A stretch of 44,899 nt of DNA, taken from NCBI GenBank assembly GCA_001724265.1, contig MEDY01000251.1, forward strand, positions 1-44,899, in the 5' to 3' direction. Each line of letters opens with the position of its first letter. Within the stretch, counting starts at the first letter, position 1. The stretch comes from Rhizaria sp. SCN 62-66. Lineage: Eukaryota > Rhizaria, unplaced. Made by a program: the position numbers and the translations under genes. The notes beneath the pieces are model-generated. The model saw nothing but the letters and a program-made list of their open reading frames with translations. It did not search any database and was not told the origin of the DNA. Positions 21,816-31,835 of this stretch are shown piece by piece.

Positions 21816-24800
21816 ATGAGCGTGAGTGACCAAATGCAGCAGATGTGGAAATTCCTCGACCAGCTTCATTCGAAGGATCCCGAAGGTACGTTACTTCCCT
21901 AATCACTCACGCCGTACTCATCTCCTGCTCTTGATACACCCCTGCTCACTCTCTGCTATATTATTATTCCCCTTTGTCCACATAGCCTATGCCGAGTTCT
22001 TGAAGCAACAGCAAGCTGAGGCTGAGAAAGAACGTATTGAACAAGAGAAGGTCCGTTTCTTAAACCGTTCTTCCCTTTTCCCGCACTCGCTGCGACCGCC
22101 CTAACTTCATTAGGCTCGCACTACGCCTTATCTCACGTTCTAGCTGCTCGCGTCCCACTATGTTCCTCGCCCCACAGAACTCTTTTACTCCGAAGCCCGT
22201 GTTCTCGTTTGCCGTCCGCCTCACGCGGCCCCCGCCCTCCAAGTCCGCCCCGGGCCCCAGCTCCTCCAGCGCCAACAGCGCTAGCGCCGGCGGTAGCGGT
22301 GCTGCGTCCTTGTCCCACGGGACGCCCGTGGCGTCAGGCGTTACCCGCGCGGGGACGGACACGACGAGCCGACTGGACGTGCTGGTCGTGCACGTCTGCG
22401 CGCACCCCGAGGTTGGGCCCGCGCAGCTCAAGCTCGCGGCGCCTGGCACCGTTGCGCCGCCGCGGACGCCTGTCTCGTCGCTGCTCATCCCGCTCAGCGT
22501 GGGCGCGCTGCTGCCCGTGCCCGACTGGGCGCAGCGCCGCCGCGAGCGTGACCACGAGCGGCGCCGCCTCGCCGAGGTCGAGAAGATGAGGCAGAAGGTC
22601 AAGCAGGCCCGCGAGAGCGCGGCCAAAGGGCCCACCATCTCCGCGAACGGCACCAAAGACAGCAACAACAACAGCAGCAGCAGCGATAGGCCTGGCAAGA
22701 GCAGCACTGCTCGCGGCCGTCTCGGTCTCGGCCTCGGTCTTGACGACGACGAGGACGGGGACGCAGACGGTGCCAACGCCAGTGCGAGCGCGGCGACTGA
22801 CGTTGCGGGGCTGGTTGCCGAGCTGCCCGCGTCGGCGCTGCACTGGTACGACAGCCCCGGCTGCGGCGGCGACATGTTCACGGACCACTTAGACTGCCCC
22901 TCGCTGGCCAAGTTCGTCCGCGGCAAGGTCGAGGCCGCTCGCCGCGCGCTGGGCCAGAAGAAGGCCGACGGACCCACAGTCATCGTCATCCCCTCGCCCT
23001 CGGCCGGTGTAAGTGCCGCCGGTGTAAGTACCTCCGCTGGTGTAAGTGCCTCCGCGGGTGCAAGTGCGCCTGCGCCGGCGGCTGCGAAGGAGATCCGGCT
23101 CGTCAGTGGCCTGCGCTGCGACCGCGAGCGCGTGGTCGCGATGGTGCGCGCAGCCACAAGCGCGGGCAAAGACGGTAAAGACGGTAAGAGTGGCGAGAGC
23201 GAGGTCGACATCAAGGCGGCGCTGGGCCTCGGCAAGGCGGCGGGCAGCGCCGCCGTGGGCGCCAGCAGCGCCAAGAGCAGCGGCATCGTCGTGCTCGACG
23301 ACGGCGACGACGGCAGCAACAGCGGCGCGTCTAGCGCGGCTGCGACGACGACGGCTGCGGCGACGACGAACACGGTGTACGTGACGGTGAGCAAGCACGT
23401 CGTCGACGTCGTCTTCGACCCGACGCTGCTGCGCCGCGCGCTCGGGCCCTCGGTCTACGACCGGCTGCACCCGCCCGACTCGGGCGACCCCGCCGCGTTT
23501 AACTCGGCCAATAAAGCCAGCAAGGCGGGGAGGCCGAGTTCGAGCTCGACCAACAGCAGCAACAGCAGCAGCAATAGTAGCAGCAGCGGCAGCAGCTTTG
23601 TCGCGCCGGCCCCGGGCACCGCGCCGGACGCCGACCCCGAGCTGGTTGCCGCGCTGGCCGCGCTGGCCCTACAACACGTGCAGGAGGACGAGGACGTGCG
23701 CGCCGAGCACCCCTACGCGCTGCTCGACTCGGTGCCCGACACGGGCCGCCGGCGCGCGCAGTTCACCCGCGCTGCGGCCGAAGACGTGCGCGCCGGGCTC
23801 GAGGCGGGCGCGGCCGCGCTCGCGGGGGATAACAAGGGCGTCAAGAGCAACGCCAGCAACAGTAAGACAAGTAAGGCGGGTTCCGATGCCGCTGCAAGTG
23901 CGAGTGCCGCCGCGCGGGCGCGCGCGCACGCGGACGCGATCATCGAGTCGCTGACGCAGACGGCCACCAGCGCGGGGCAAGGCGTCAAGCTGCCCTCGGC
24001 GGCCGGGGCCGCGGGCAGGGCCGCAGCGGGCGGCGCCAGGAGCAGTGCGGCCAGCAAGAGCCTCTTCGGTGGGCTCGGCCTCGGTGGCGGCGAGGACGAC
24101 GACGAGAACGACGGGTTCGTGATCAAGGAGGCCGTGAAGGATAAGAACGCTTCAGACAAGAGCGCAAGCACTGGTAAGAGTGCAAGTGATCATGCTGCAT
24201 TCAGTGGTATCACCGAGGTCAGGACAGCTGACAACGACGACGGCAGCGGGATCATCGACCTCTCGTCGCTGAAGCTGACTGGGAGCGCGAGCGCCAGTAC
24301 CAGCAGCAGCGCGTCTGGCAGCAAGAGTAGCGGCGACGCCAATGGCAAGACGTCTTCGAGTGCGAGTGGGATTAAGCTCATCGAGGAGGTGAGTGATGAT
24401 GTTGGTGGCGGCTTAACTTTGGTTCGCGAGGTGAAGGAGACGCCTCAGTACAGGTACGTGTGACTATTCCACTTTTCAGATATCAGAATATGGGTCGTAT
24501 CTTCTTAATGCGAAAGTAAGAACAGATAAATGGAGCGATAATGTTAACTACATATTATTAATGAACGTGTATTGCACTCACTTCCCGATCTGTTTTGCGC
24601 ACGTGCTTCTTGCTATACTTAGCATCAAGAAGAGCTCCACCGACGGCGGCCAGGTGCTCACGGTCACTTTCACACTGCCGCGGCACACCGGCGGCGGCGG
24701 CGACGTCGACCTCGAGATTAACCCCCAGTCGCTCGCGCTCACGTCGCTGCACTACCACGTCAAGGTACGTTCATGCGTTTATTCAAGCCTACGACTGCCA

Positions 24801-25084
24801 GGCTACTAAAAACGTCTTCATTGACTGTCGAGTCTTCAGTATCACTATTTGTTGATTATACATATGAAATACTGTGATTGCGATTCAATGAACAATGAAT
24901 TATCTCGAGGATATTAACTTATTACGTCGATTTTCCGACTAAATTTATATATTCGTGTTTGTTTGTGTCCTTTTTGTTCGTGTAGCTGTCACTTCCCGTC
25001 ACAATCGATGACGCTGCTGCTGGTGCTAAGTACAGCAGTAAAAAGCGCACACTGACATTCAGCGCTCCTGTCGCCAACAATTAA
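21816..25084 (+). CDS. PIH1D2: PIH1D2-like PIH1/CS-domain protein, dynein-assembly co-chaperone
   Basis: Five exons fit in phase: 21816..21885, 21986..22050, 22178..24453, 24623..24764 and 24986..25084 (ending TAA); about 883 residues. Donors are GTACGT, GTCCGT, GTACGT and GTACGT. The first exons encode MQQMWKFLDQLHSKDPEAYA and FLKQQQAEAEKE, the characteristic N-terminus of PIH1D2. The PIH1 domain follows in pieces: KPVFSFAVR, RLDVLVVHVCAHPEV, LLIPLSVG, then after a long insertion VYVTVSKHVVDVVFDPTLL and LVAALAALALQHVQ. The last three exons encode a short CS (p23-like) beta domain (VLTVTFTLPRH, LEINPQSLALTS, KKRTLTFSAP). PIH proteins work with HSP90 and R2TP-type complexes in the cytoplasm to pre-assemble axonemal dyneins, so this predicts a motile cilium. 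The protein is nearly three times the animal length because of Ser/Gly/Ala/Asn-rich insertions within the PIH domain and between domains. A PIH1D1-type role is a less likely alternative. Confidence 0.8.
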
Positions 25085-25443
25085 CAACGCTACACACGCA
25101 TTTCACATTTTTTAGGAACTAACTTACAAACAGCACGCGATATATAGAGTGAAATAATCAACTGTAGCAAAGTGTAGTTGATATCGCTTTTGCTCACAGT
25201 AATACATACAGAGTTTTTAAGACTATAACAACAATATAATGACTTAAAAACAATCATAAAATGCAACAATATTATTGGAAATATGCATAAACAGATTTAT
25301 TTCGACACTGATAATTAAGTTATAGAATAAATTAAGTTGTTTTACTTCACAGTTACAACTGATGAGTAACACTGACCGTTCGTCCCTCATCTCTTGTCGC
25401 TGTGACGCTGGCTTTCTAGCTCGTTCGCTCGCGCGCCGCTGGC
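25085..25443. other. AT-rich convergent intergenic region
   Basis: 3' flanks of the PIH1D2-like gene (plus) and the Tse2-like gene (minus). No gene is seen. Confidence 0.6.
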
Positions 25444-25886
25444 TTAGTTGTCCTGGTCTGACTCGGGGAGCGGGCGGAGGAACTCCTCGGGCGTCTGCGA
25501 CGAGGCCCTCTGGAGGAGCGCAGTGATCTTGTCGTTGAGCTCGGGCAGCGTGCACGGCTCGACGTCTGCACCGAGTAGTGGTCCGTGTGCTCGTGCACCA
25601 GCACCAGCCCCTCGGGCATGGGGAAGCCCTCGTAGAGAAAGTACACGCGCGCTTTGTCGCCCTACCACGTGCTCACGGTGTGGCGCATCTTCTCGCTTTT
25701 GGGCGGCCGCATCGACATTCCGTTGGGCTCGACGTACTTGTCGGCCTTCATCGGAAGCACCTTGCCGTCGTGCAGCTTCAGGTCCCAGGACCGCTTTACC
25801 GGGTTGAACACGCGCAGAGGGACCGGAAGCCGGAAGATGTGCACGAGGTGGGTCGGGAGCTGCGTGTAGCGCTTTAGAACAGACAT
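25444..25886 (-). pseudogene. Tse2-type ADP-ribosyltransferase-like gene with an in-frame TAG and a frame break
   Basis: The minus-strand frame from the ATG at 25886 carries a recognisable core: an NGMSMRP motif and, further on, an HEHTDHYS motif, as I recall for the Tse2-like ADP-ribosyltransferase family that is widespread in fungi. It is interrupted twice. TAG at 25662..25664 falls between these two motifs with the frame continuing on both sides. Near 25561..25570 the frame changes by one step, and the remaining ~40 codons to a TAA at 25444 lie in a different frame. The TAG matches the other TAG-containing genes here, but the frame change needs an indel, a sequencing error or real decay. 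Bacterial Tse2 is a secreted toxin; the role of eukaryotic relatives is unknown. An upstream exon is possible, since a CTCAG acceptor lies near 25903. Recognition is from motif memory, so moderate confidence. Confidence 0.5.
25662..25664 (-). other. In-frame TAG within the Tse2-like gene
   Basis: TAG lies between a Trp and a Gly codon. Family-like sequence continues in the same frame directly after it. It is weaker evidence than the other three because the gene also has a frame break. Confidence 0.55.
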
Positions 25887-26177
25887 CCAAGCAGAAGCGG
25901 GTCTGAGATGTGGGTGCGAAGGAAGGAACACGTGATGGCGTATGAGAGATTATGAAGAGTTCTCGTTGTGATAAATGATAATATAACGTTTTATCTCTAT
26001 TAGTCTCATGGCATATACAAATAATGAACTCTGGACAATCCCAAGCGTCCGTATTCAGTTGCAAAGCTAGCCCACTTCTATCTCCCCTTCTCCTAATACA
26101 CATGCAGTTTCTGCGAACCCTTCGAAGCAGCGCAACTTCGATTTTGATGAAAAGAACAAAATTCCCCGCATCATTCG
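25887..26177. other. Divergent intergenic region, Tse2-like gene / SGNH hydrolase
   Basis: Mostly AT-rich. It should hold the promoters of both flanking genes, and perhaps an unrecognised first exon of the Tse2-like gene. Nothing else is seen. Confidence 0.45.
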
Positions 26178-28187
26178 ATGCAGAACTTTGAAATGACATA
26201 TCGGCACAATTACTATCATTTTTTTTATTTTGCAATTCCTTGCAACGGATGTCTTACTGCTTCTGGGCCTTCCGCAGCGTCTGCATCGCCCTTTCTCATC
26301 GCCTTCGTTTGCTGCTTTGTCCCTGCTCTTGCCGCCTGTACTGCTTTTCGTCAGCGCCGTTCTATGCTCCATACGGCTGCCATTGTTGTCATCGTTGTTG
26401 TTGGCACGTTTATTGTGGCGCTGCTCATCTGGGGCACCGTCCGCTGCCTCCGCGGTGCTACTTTGCCCGCTGTCCGCCCTGAGACCTGGATCCCCCTCGT
26501 ACGCCCTTTCTCCTTTCTGACCAACATAGATCCACTTTAGCTCTCTCAAACCGGTTAAACATCCAATTATTACTTGCAATCAATATTGCTCTCACATTTT
26601 ATGACCTTTCTTCCCCATGAATCCACTTTTGCGCAGGTCAAGAAGCACGGCCGCGGAACCAAGCCTGTAGTCGTTCTCGTCGGTGATTCGCACACGCACT
26701 GCGCCCTGGGCTACAACTGGGTCGAAACCGTGTCCCAGCGCCATCCTGCGCTGCAGGTTATCAATGCAGGCGTCAATGGCGAGCAGGTCAAGGACGTTTT
26801 GGCGCGTCTCGAGCCCATCATCGCGTGTCAGCCCGACTACGCGACCATCCTGCTGGGCTCCAACGAGCGCCTTTCCTCGGTCTCGTGCGGCACCGCGCTG
26901 TGCTACGGCCAGTGCTGCGGCCCCACGCAGCACGCCGCCTACCGCAATAACCTGCGCACGCTCTTCTCGGCGCTGCTGCTGCGCACCAACGTGCGCCGCG
27001 TGGCCGTGATGTGCTTCCCGCCCGGCGAGGCGCCCGCCGACGCGCCGCTCAACCTCGTCGGCCTCGAGTTCATCGAGATCCTCCGCGAGGTCGTCGAGGA
27101 GTACCGCGTCACGGCTAAGGGCCGTCTTGTTTACATCCCGCTGGCGGACAAGTACGTCGACTTCGTGTCGCCGGCGGTGTACAACGCGGCCCCGCCCGAG
27201 GTGACGTGGTCGCCCGCGACTTTCGTCCCGCTCGTGCTCTCGGCCCAGTTCAAGCACTACGTCACGGGCGTCAGCATGGACGAGATCTCCTCGCAGCGCC
27301 GCCTGCGCTTTACCACGGACTGCGTGCACCTCAACGCCACCGGCGCAGGCATCGTGGCCGAGACTGTGAGCGCATTCCTCACCGACGCCGTCGACGAGTG
27401 CGCCACCGCGGCCGAGAGAGAGGCCGCCGCCGCCGTCGCCGCTGTCGCCGCCGCTGCTGCGCCGAACACGACCACCACCGCTGGCCCTGCGACAGCGACC
27501 TCGACCGCGGCTGCGACCTCCAACTCCAGCTCCAGCTCCAGCTCGAGAAACACCGCCAGCGCCGAGTCCGAGGCCGAGGCCGAGGCGCTCACCGCGGGCT
27601 CCAAGAAGGGCGCCGCCGCCGGCAGCGGCGGCGGCAGCGGCGAGGTCGCCGTCGTCGGCGCTACGGCGGCCGCCAGCGCCAGCGCCAGCGCCAGCTCCGA
27701 GGTCGAGACCGAGGCCGAGGCGGAGACCGACGTCGACGCCGATGGCAGCGGCGGCGGCAGCGGCAGCAAGAAGGCCGCCGCGGCCGCCGCCGTTGCCGCT
27801 GTGGCCGCCGCCGCCGCCGACACTGACGCTACCGACGCGACTGACGCTGATGTTGACGCCCACACTTCTGCTGTGACCGCGACTGCTGCTGCTGCCACGA
27901 CCAACACCAGCTCCGACGACGACGAGGAGCACAGCCCCAAGGGCGGCATGAACAAGAAGGCCGACAAGATCACCAGTTCCGACGGCGCCAGCGCGGCCGC
28001 TGACGCGGACGGCAAGAGCAGTGACAATAAGTTCGCGTTCGTCGACAAGGAGCACGAGCAAGACGCTCCCAAGGCCAGTGATGACAAGGTCGATAAGAAG
28101 GAGTCCAAGAAGAAGGAGAGCAAGGACAAGAAGGACCAGAAGGACGGCAAGGGCAAGGGCAAGAGCAGCGACAGCGACGACGAGTGA
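26178..28187 (+). CDS. Membrane-anchored SGNH/GDSL hydrolase with a low-complexity tail
   Basis: Exon 1 is 26178..26498 and exon 2 is 26637..28187 (ending TGA), with a phase-0 intron at 26499..26636 (GTACGC...GCGCAG); about 623 residues. The first ATG is uncertain, as exon 1 also has an in-frame Met at 26193. Exon 1 encodes a hydrophobic stretch and a clear membrane segment (AAIVVIVVVGTFIVALLIWG). Exon 2 holds the SGNH hydrolase: block I VLVGDSHTH with nucleophile Ser125, block II NAGVNG, block III LLGSNE, and block V DCVHLN with Asp335 and His338. These enzymes cleave esters of lipids, sugars or acetylated polymers; the substrate here is unknown. From about residue 350 the protein is low complexity: Ala/Ser/Glu runs, then a Lys/Asp-rich end. 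The layout suggests a type II membrane protein with the enzyme outside the cytosol. Confidence 0.75.
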
Positions 28188-28671
28188 GCACCGCGCCGCC
28201 GAGTCGCCACGATCACGCACGATCGACGACAGATCGCAAATTACACATCTCATTTGCACTGTATTTCGTATGCAGTATTGACCATCTTTAGTTTCGTTTA
28301 TTTTAAATTTTTACCGTTAATATCCTCTTTCCTCTTCTTAATGCGTGATGAAGCAAAGAGTATGTGTTGTTTAATCATGATAATATTACTTCACACACTT
28401 TTCGCACGACATAACTGTTACATTGTAGCTCTTTATTGCTCTTTATTGTTCTTGTTATTATTCCCTTGCGTTACTCTGACGTTAAGGAGCATGTCGCTGT
28501 GTTCCTTAAGTATCTTCTTTGTATTATGTTCATTTCACAAAAAATAAAGGATGAATAATGTTATTTTTGCTAGGTACACGTATCTCTTAAATCTTATAGC
28601 GAGTGATATTTTGTTCAACCAAGTCCGTCAAGCTGACAAGATGAGTAAATTGACTCAGTCTCCGGACGGCA
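28188..28671. other. AT-rich convergent intergenic region
   Basis: 3' flanks of the SGNH gene and the Ser/Gln-rich gene. No coding or RNA gene is seen. Confidence 0.6.
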
Positions 28672-31065
28672 TCAGTCGCTCTTCGTCGCCGCCCTCGCGC
28701 CACCTCTGGCGCCATCCCTGGTGGCCACTTTACCGCCGCGACCACCGGCACGAGCCGCCGCGGCAGCCATCACCGCTGCTTTAATCGCAGTCGCGGTCGC
28801 AAGCAAAGGCGCGCTCCCTCCGGATCCGGTCCTGCTCACCGTCACAGTCGTGGAGGCGGCAGCGACCGCGGGCGCTCTCGCCGCAGCGACCGCAGCCAGC
28901 GCCGCCGCCTCTGCCGCGGCCTCGGCGGCCCGCGCCTTGTCGACGCGCACGCGGGCGCGGCTCAGCCCGGCCCTGAGGCGGCCCACCGAGGCCGCACTCG
29001 TACTCGCACTCGCACTGGAGCTCGTGTTGTTGTTGCTTTCCGCGGCGCTTAGCTGCTTCTTTTTCGCTTCAGCCCGCAGCTCCAGCAACACGCGCTTCGA
29101 CTTGCGCTTGAAGGCCTGCTTGGCCGCGGTGTAAAAGGGCTGTTTACGCGCCTCGTCGCGCTGCGCGGCGACGGCGGCGCGGTATGTCGGGTCCTGGCAG
29201 CGCGCCATGAAGGCCGCCTTGAGCGTGGCGAGGGAGTCCGCGGACTCGGGGTCCGAGGGGGCGCGGAGGCCGAAGAACGTGCTGAGACTAGAGAGGCTCG
29301 GGGGGGCGTCAGTCGGGTCTGTCGGGACGAGAGAGGTCGAGCTGGTGCTGGAGTCGGAGCTAACAAGCACGCGCGAAGTACTGCTGCGACGCGCGTTGCT
29401 GTTACGACTGGTCGTGCTCTTGCTGTTGTTCTTGTCGACGTTCTTGCCCTTGTTAGCGCTCGTGTTCTTTGTCGTAATGCCCGGCTCAACCTTAACAGTC
29501 ACCTTGGTGCTCTTGCGATTGTTATTCCGAGCGGTGGAACGGCGCATATTGGCATCACTTTCACTATCACTGCTGATGACAATAACCTCGTAGCAACCAG
29601 TGTCCGCGTTCGCGTTGTCGTACGCCTTGAGAGCTGCAGCGCCGCCCGCGCCCGCGCCCGACACCGTCTGTTGCAGTTGCTGTTGCTGCAGTTGCAGTTG
29701 TTGCAAGAGGTTTCTCTGCTTAAGACTGTTATTGTCGTCGTCCTCCTCCTCCTCATCGTCGTCGTCTTCATCATCTTCATTGTCGCCGAAGCTAGCTTCA
29801 CTGACCCGATCAGCACCATAGTTGTCACTGAAGGCGGGACTGTCGTCAGCGTTTGCGTCATCGCTTTCGCTGTCACTCGGCGTCTCAGAGTCAGAGACAG
29901 GGCCGCGGAAAGAAACTGCGAACATCCCAGCAGGTCCAACTGCTGCTGCTGCCGCCGATGCTGAAAAGCGAGCCTTTTTGACGGTCCCGTGCACGATCTC
30001 ATTGTCGCTGTCGCTGTTGCTCTCGCTGACAGTCTCGCCGTCACTCCCGCTTGCACTGGCACCGACGCTTGCCGTGGACAGCAACAACGACTGTCCCTCT
30101 GCCGCCTCGGCTGCTGCTGACACTGTTGTTGATGCTGCTGTTTGCAGAGCCCGTTTACGACTCGCGAGCTCGCCTCCACTTGTGCTGACACTCTCAGCAA
30201 CACTAGCATTCGACGCAGCGTCCAAATCATCCATAGTTATCTGGTCCTGCTGCCCCTGTTGCTGCTCCTGTTGCTGTTGCAGCTCCAGCTGCATCCGGAG
30301 CAGTTCGTTCTCGGCACGCTGCTCCTCCAGCAGCTCCTGCTGCTCCAGAAGCTTCTCCTGCAGCTGCAGCTGCTGCTGGATCAGAAGCTGCTCCTGGTAC
30401 TGGAGCTCAAGCTGCTGCATCATCAGCTGTTGGTGCTGCTCCAGCAGTCGCTCCTCGAGCTCCTGCTGGTGCTGCAGCTGCTGCAGCGCCAGCTTGTGCT
30501 GCTGCTGCTGCAGCGCCGGCTCGTGCTGCCGCTGCTGCTCCTCTGCCGCTGTGGACACAGCAAGAGCGTCCGCGCTGCCCGCAGCGTTGCTGCCGTTGCT
30601 GATACTCTGCCACAGGTAGTGGTTCTCGCTCCCCTGCTGCTGGATCTCCTGCTCCTCCAGACTGAACAGCACCGCCGCGGACGAGGGCCCCGGGGGCGGC
30701 GACGCCAGCACCGCCGCGACGTCAGCGTCGATCTTCGCCTGCGTCCGCTGGCCGCGGCCGCGCGCCTGACTGCGGCCGCGACTGACCGATGACTGCTCTT
30801 GCTGCGGCTGCTCGCCCTGGCGGCGGCTGGACGTGCTGGGGCTGGAACTGCGCTGCAGTGACCGCGAGCGCGCTGTCTGCAGCTGCGAACCGTTGCAAGA
30901 GCTCGTCCTAGAGCTTGCCCTCACAGGATTATTCGCATTGCTTGCGATAGGATTCTCTGCTGCGTAACTGCTGCGGTTGCTGCGCCGACTGGAGCGATCA
31001 GGTGAGTCGTTTGGGCTGGTGTTCGCACTGGCGCTGGCGCGGGTCGTACGAGAACGAGATGCCAT
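28672..31065 (-). CDS. Ser/Gln-rich coiled-coil protein, probably nuclear; family not recognised
   Basis: Single-exon frame from the ATG at 31065 to the TGA at 28672; 797 residues. I do not recognise a family. The N-terminal ~120 residues are Ser/Arg-rich and basic. At about residues 170-270 there is a Gln/Leu/Glu-rich coiled coil (heptad-like runs of LEEQ, LQLQ and QQEL). The middle is Ser/Asp/Glu-rich with several acidic clusters next to Ser, typical of CK2 sites; one piece (YEVIVISSDSESD) looks like a SUMO-interacting motif. A more ordered basic helical segment lies at about residues 600-670 (TLKAAFMARCQDPTYRAAV, FYTAAKQAFKRKSKRVLLEL). The C-terminus is Ala-rich with RGG-like repeats. The composition suggests a nuclear scaffold or transcription-related protein, which is an inference only. 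GC-rich codon use like its neighbours supports a real gene. Confidence 0.6.
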   Translation of the reverse strand: MASRSRTTRASASANTSPNDSPDRSSRRSNRSSYAAENPIASNANNPVRASSRTSSCNGSQLQTARSRSLQRSSSPSTSSRRQGEQPQQEQSSVSRGRSQARGRGQRTQAKIDADVAAVLASPPPGPSSAAVLFSLEEQEIQQQGSENHYLWQSISNGSNAAGSADALAVSTAAEEQQRQHEPALQQQQHKLALQQLQHQQELEERLLEQHQQLMMQQLELQYQEQLLIQQQLQLQEKLLEQQELLEEQRAENELLRMQLELQQQQEQQQGQQDQITMDDLDAASNASVAESVSTSGGELASRKRALQTAASTTVSAAAEAAEGQSLLLSTASVGASASGSDGETVSESNSDSDNEIVHGTVKKARFSASAAAAAVGPAGMFAVSFRGPVSDSETPSDSESDDANADDSPAFSDNYGADRVSEASFGDNEDDEDDDDEEEEDDDNNSLKQRNLLQQLQLQQQQLQQTVSGAGAGGAAALKAYDNANADTGCYEVIVISSDSESDANMRRSTARNNNRKSTKVTVKVEPGITTKNTSANKGKNVDKNNSKSTTSRNSNARRSSTSRVLVSSDSSTSSTSLVPTDPTDAPPSLSSLSTFFGLRAPSDPESADSLATLKAAFMARCQDPTYRAAVAAQRDEARKQPFYTAAKQAFKRKSKRVLLELRAEAKKKQLSAAESNNNTSSSASASTSAASVGRLRAGLSRARVRVDKARAAEAAAEAAALAAVAAARAPAVAAASTTVTVSRTGSGGSAPLLATATAIKAAVMAAAAARAGGRGGKVATRDGARGGARAATKSD

Positions 31066-31835
31066 GCGGTCCTAGACAGTCCTGCTGCAAGGGCAACAAT
31101 AAAAATATCAATGAGAACAAGGCTAGTCTTCGCTGCTGCGATTGCTGCGGCGATAGGTCGTTGTTGGTGAGGTGCCCGACGGGCGTCACGCTCTCAAGCC
31201 GGTTTGTGAAGACAGTGACAACGAGTACGGATTTTTGGCCTGCACGGCTGCTATAAACAGTATTTAGAGTGCTAACACAAGAACAGAACAAATAAATACG
31301 AGTTCTATAAAAGATCCAAAGAAACAATTCACGAAAAAACGTAATTCGTGCGATGTACGCGTTTTAAGAGATGATGAGGGCGCGCAGCAACTCAATTTGG
31401 CCAAGCATTCAGGCAAAGGCGCATACCAACTCATTTCAGGTGTGATGAGCAAAAATAATTATCGTGCAAAATAGTTCATAGGCCTGGCAAGTCTGAGCAC
31501 TTCATTAATGCGCATTTTACGATCAATATATGCAACTAAACTATACAGAAATTAGGCCTAGAGCGCACTCTAGGCTGCAACGACTCTGTGCCAGGACATT
31601 CCCACTGGTTATGTGGTCAGAATAATAGCGAAGACAAACACATCTTGCAAGAACATCATAGAGTAAATAAACACATTATGTATATGATCTACCTTTGCTA
31701 GCTGTCATCCTAAAATAATTATTCCCAAAGGTCCCGAAGTAATTCGAGCACCATCATTCTTGGCCGTTCAATCAACATGACAAGCATTGAATAAGCACAG
31801 TTCAGGAGTGATTTCTCACTACCACTGCTTTACGC
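31066..31835. other. Intergenic: promoter of the Ser/Gln-rich gene and RPC82 3' flank
   Basis: No supportable gene. Composition is mixed near 31066..31260 and AT-rich after that. Short ORFs overlap on both strands and carry no motif. Confidence 0.55.

Noticed and set aside
26592-28259. 555-codon antisense ORF opposite the SGNH gene
   Set aside because: Shadow frame. The plus strand has the catalytic blocks and a fitting intron.
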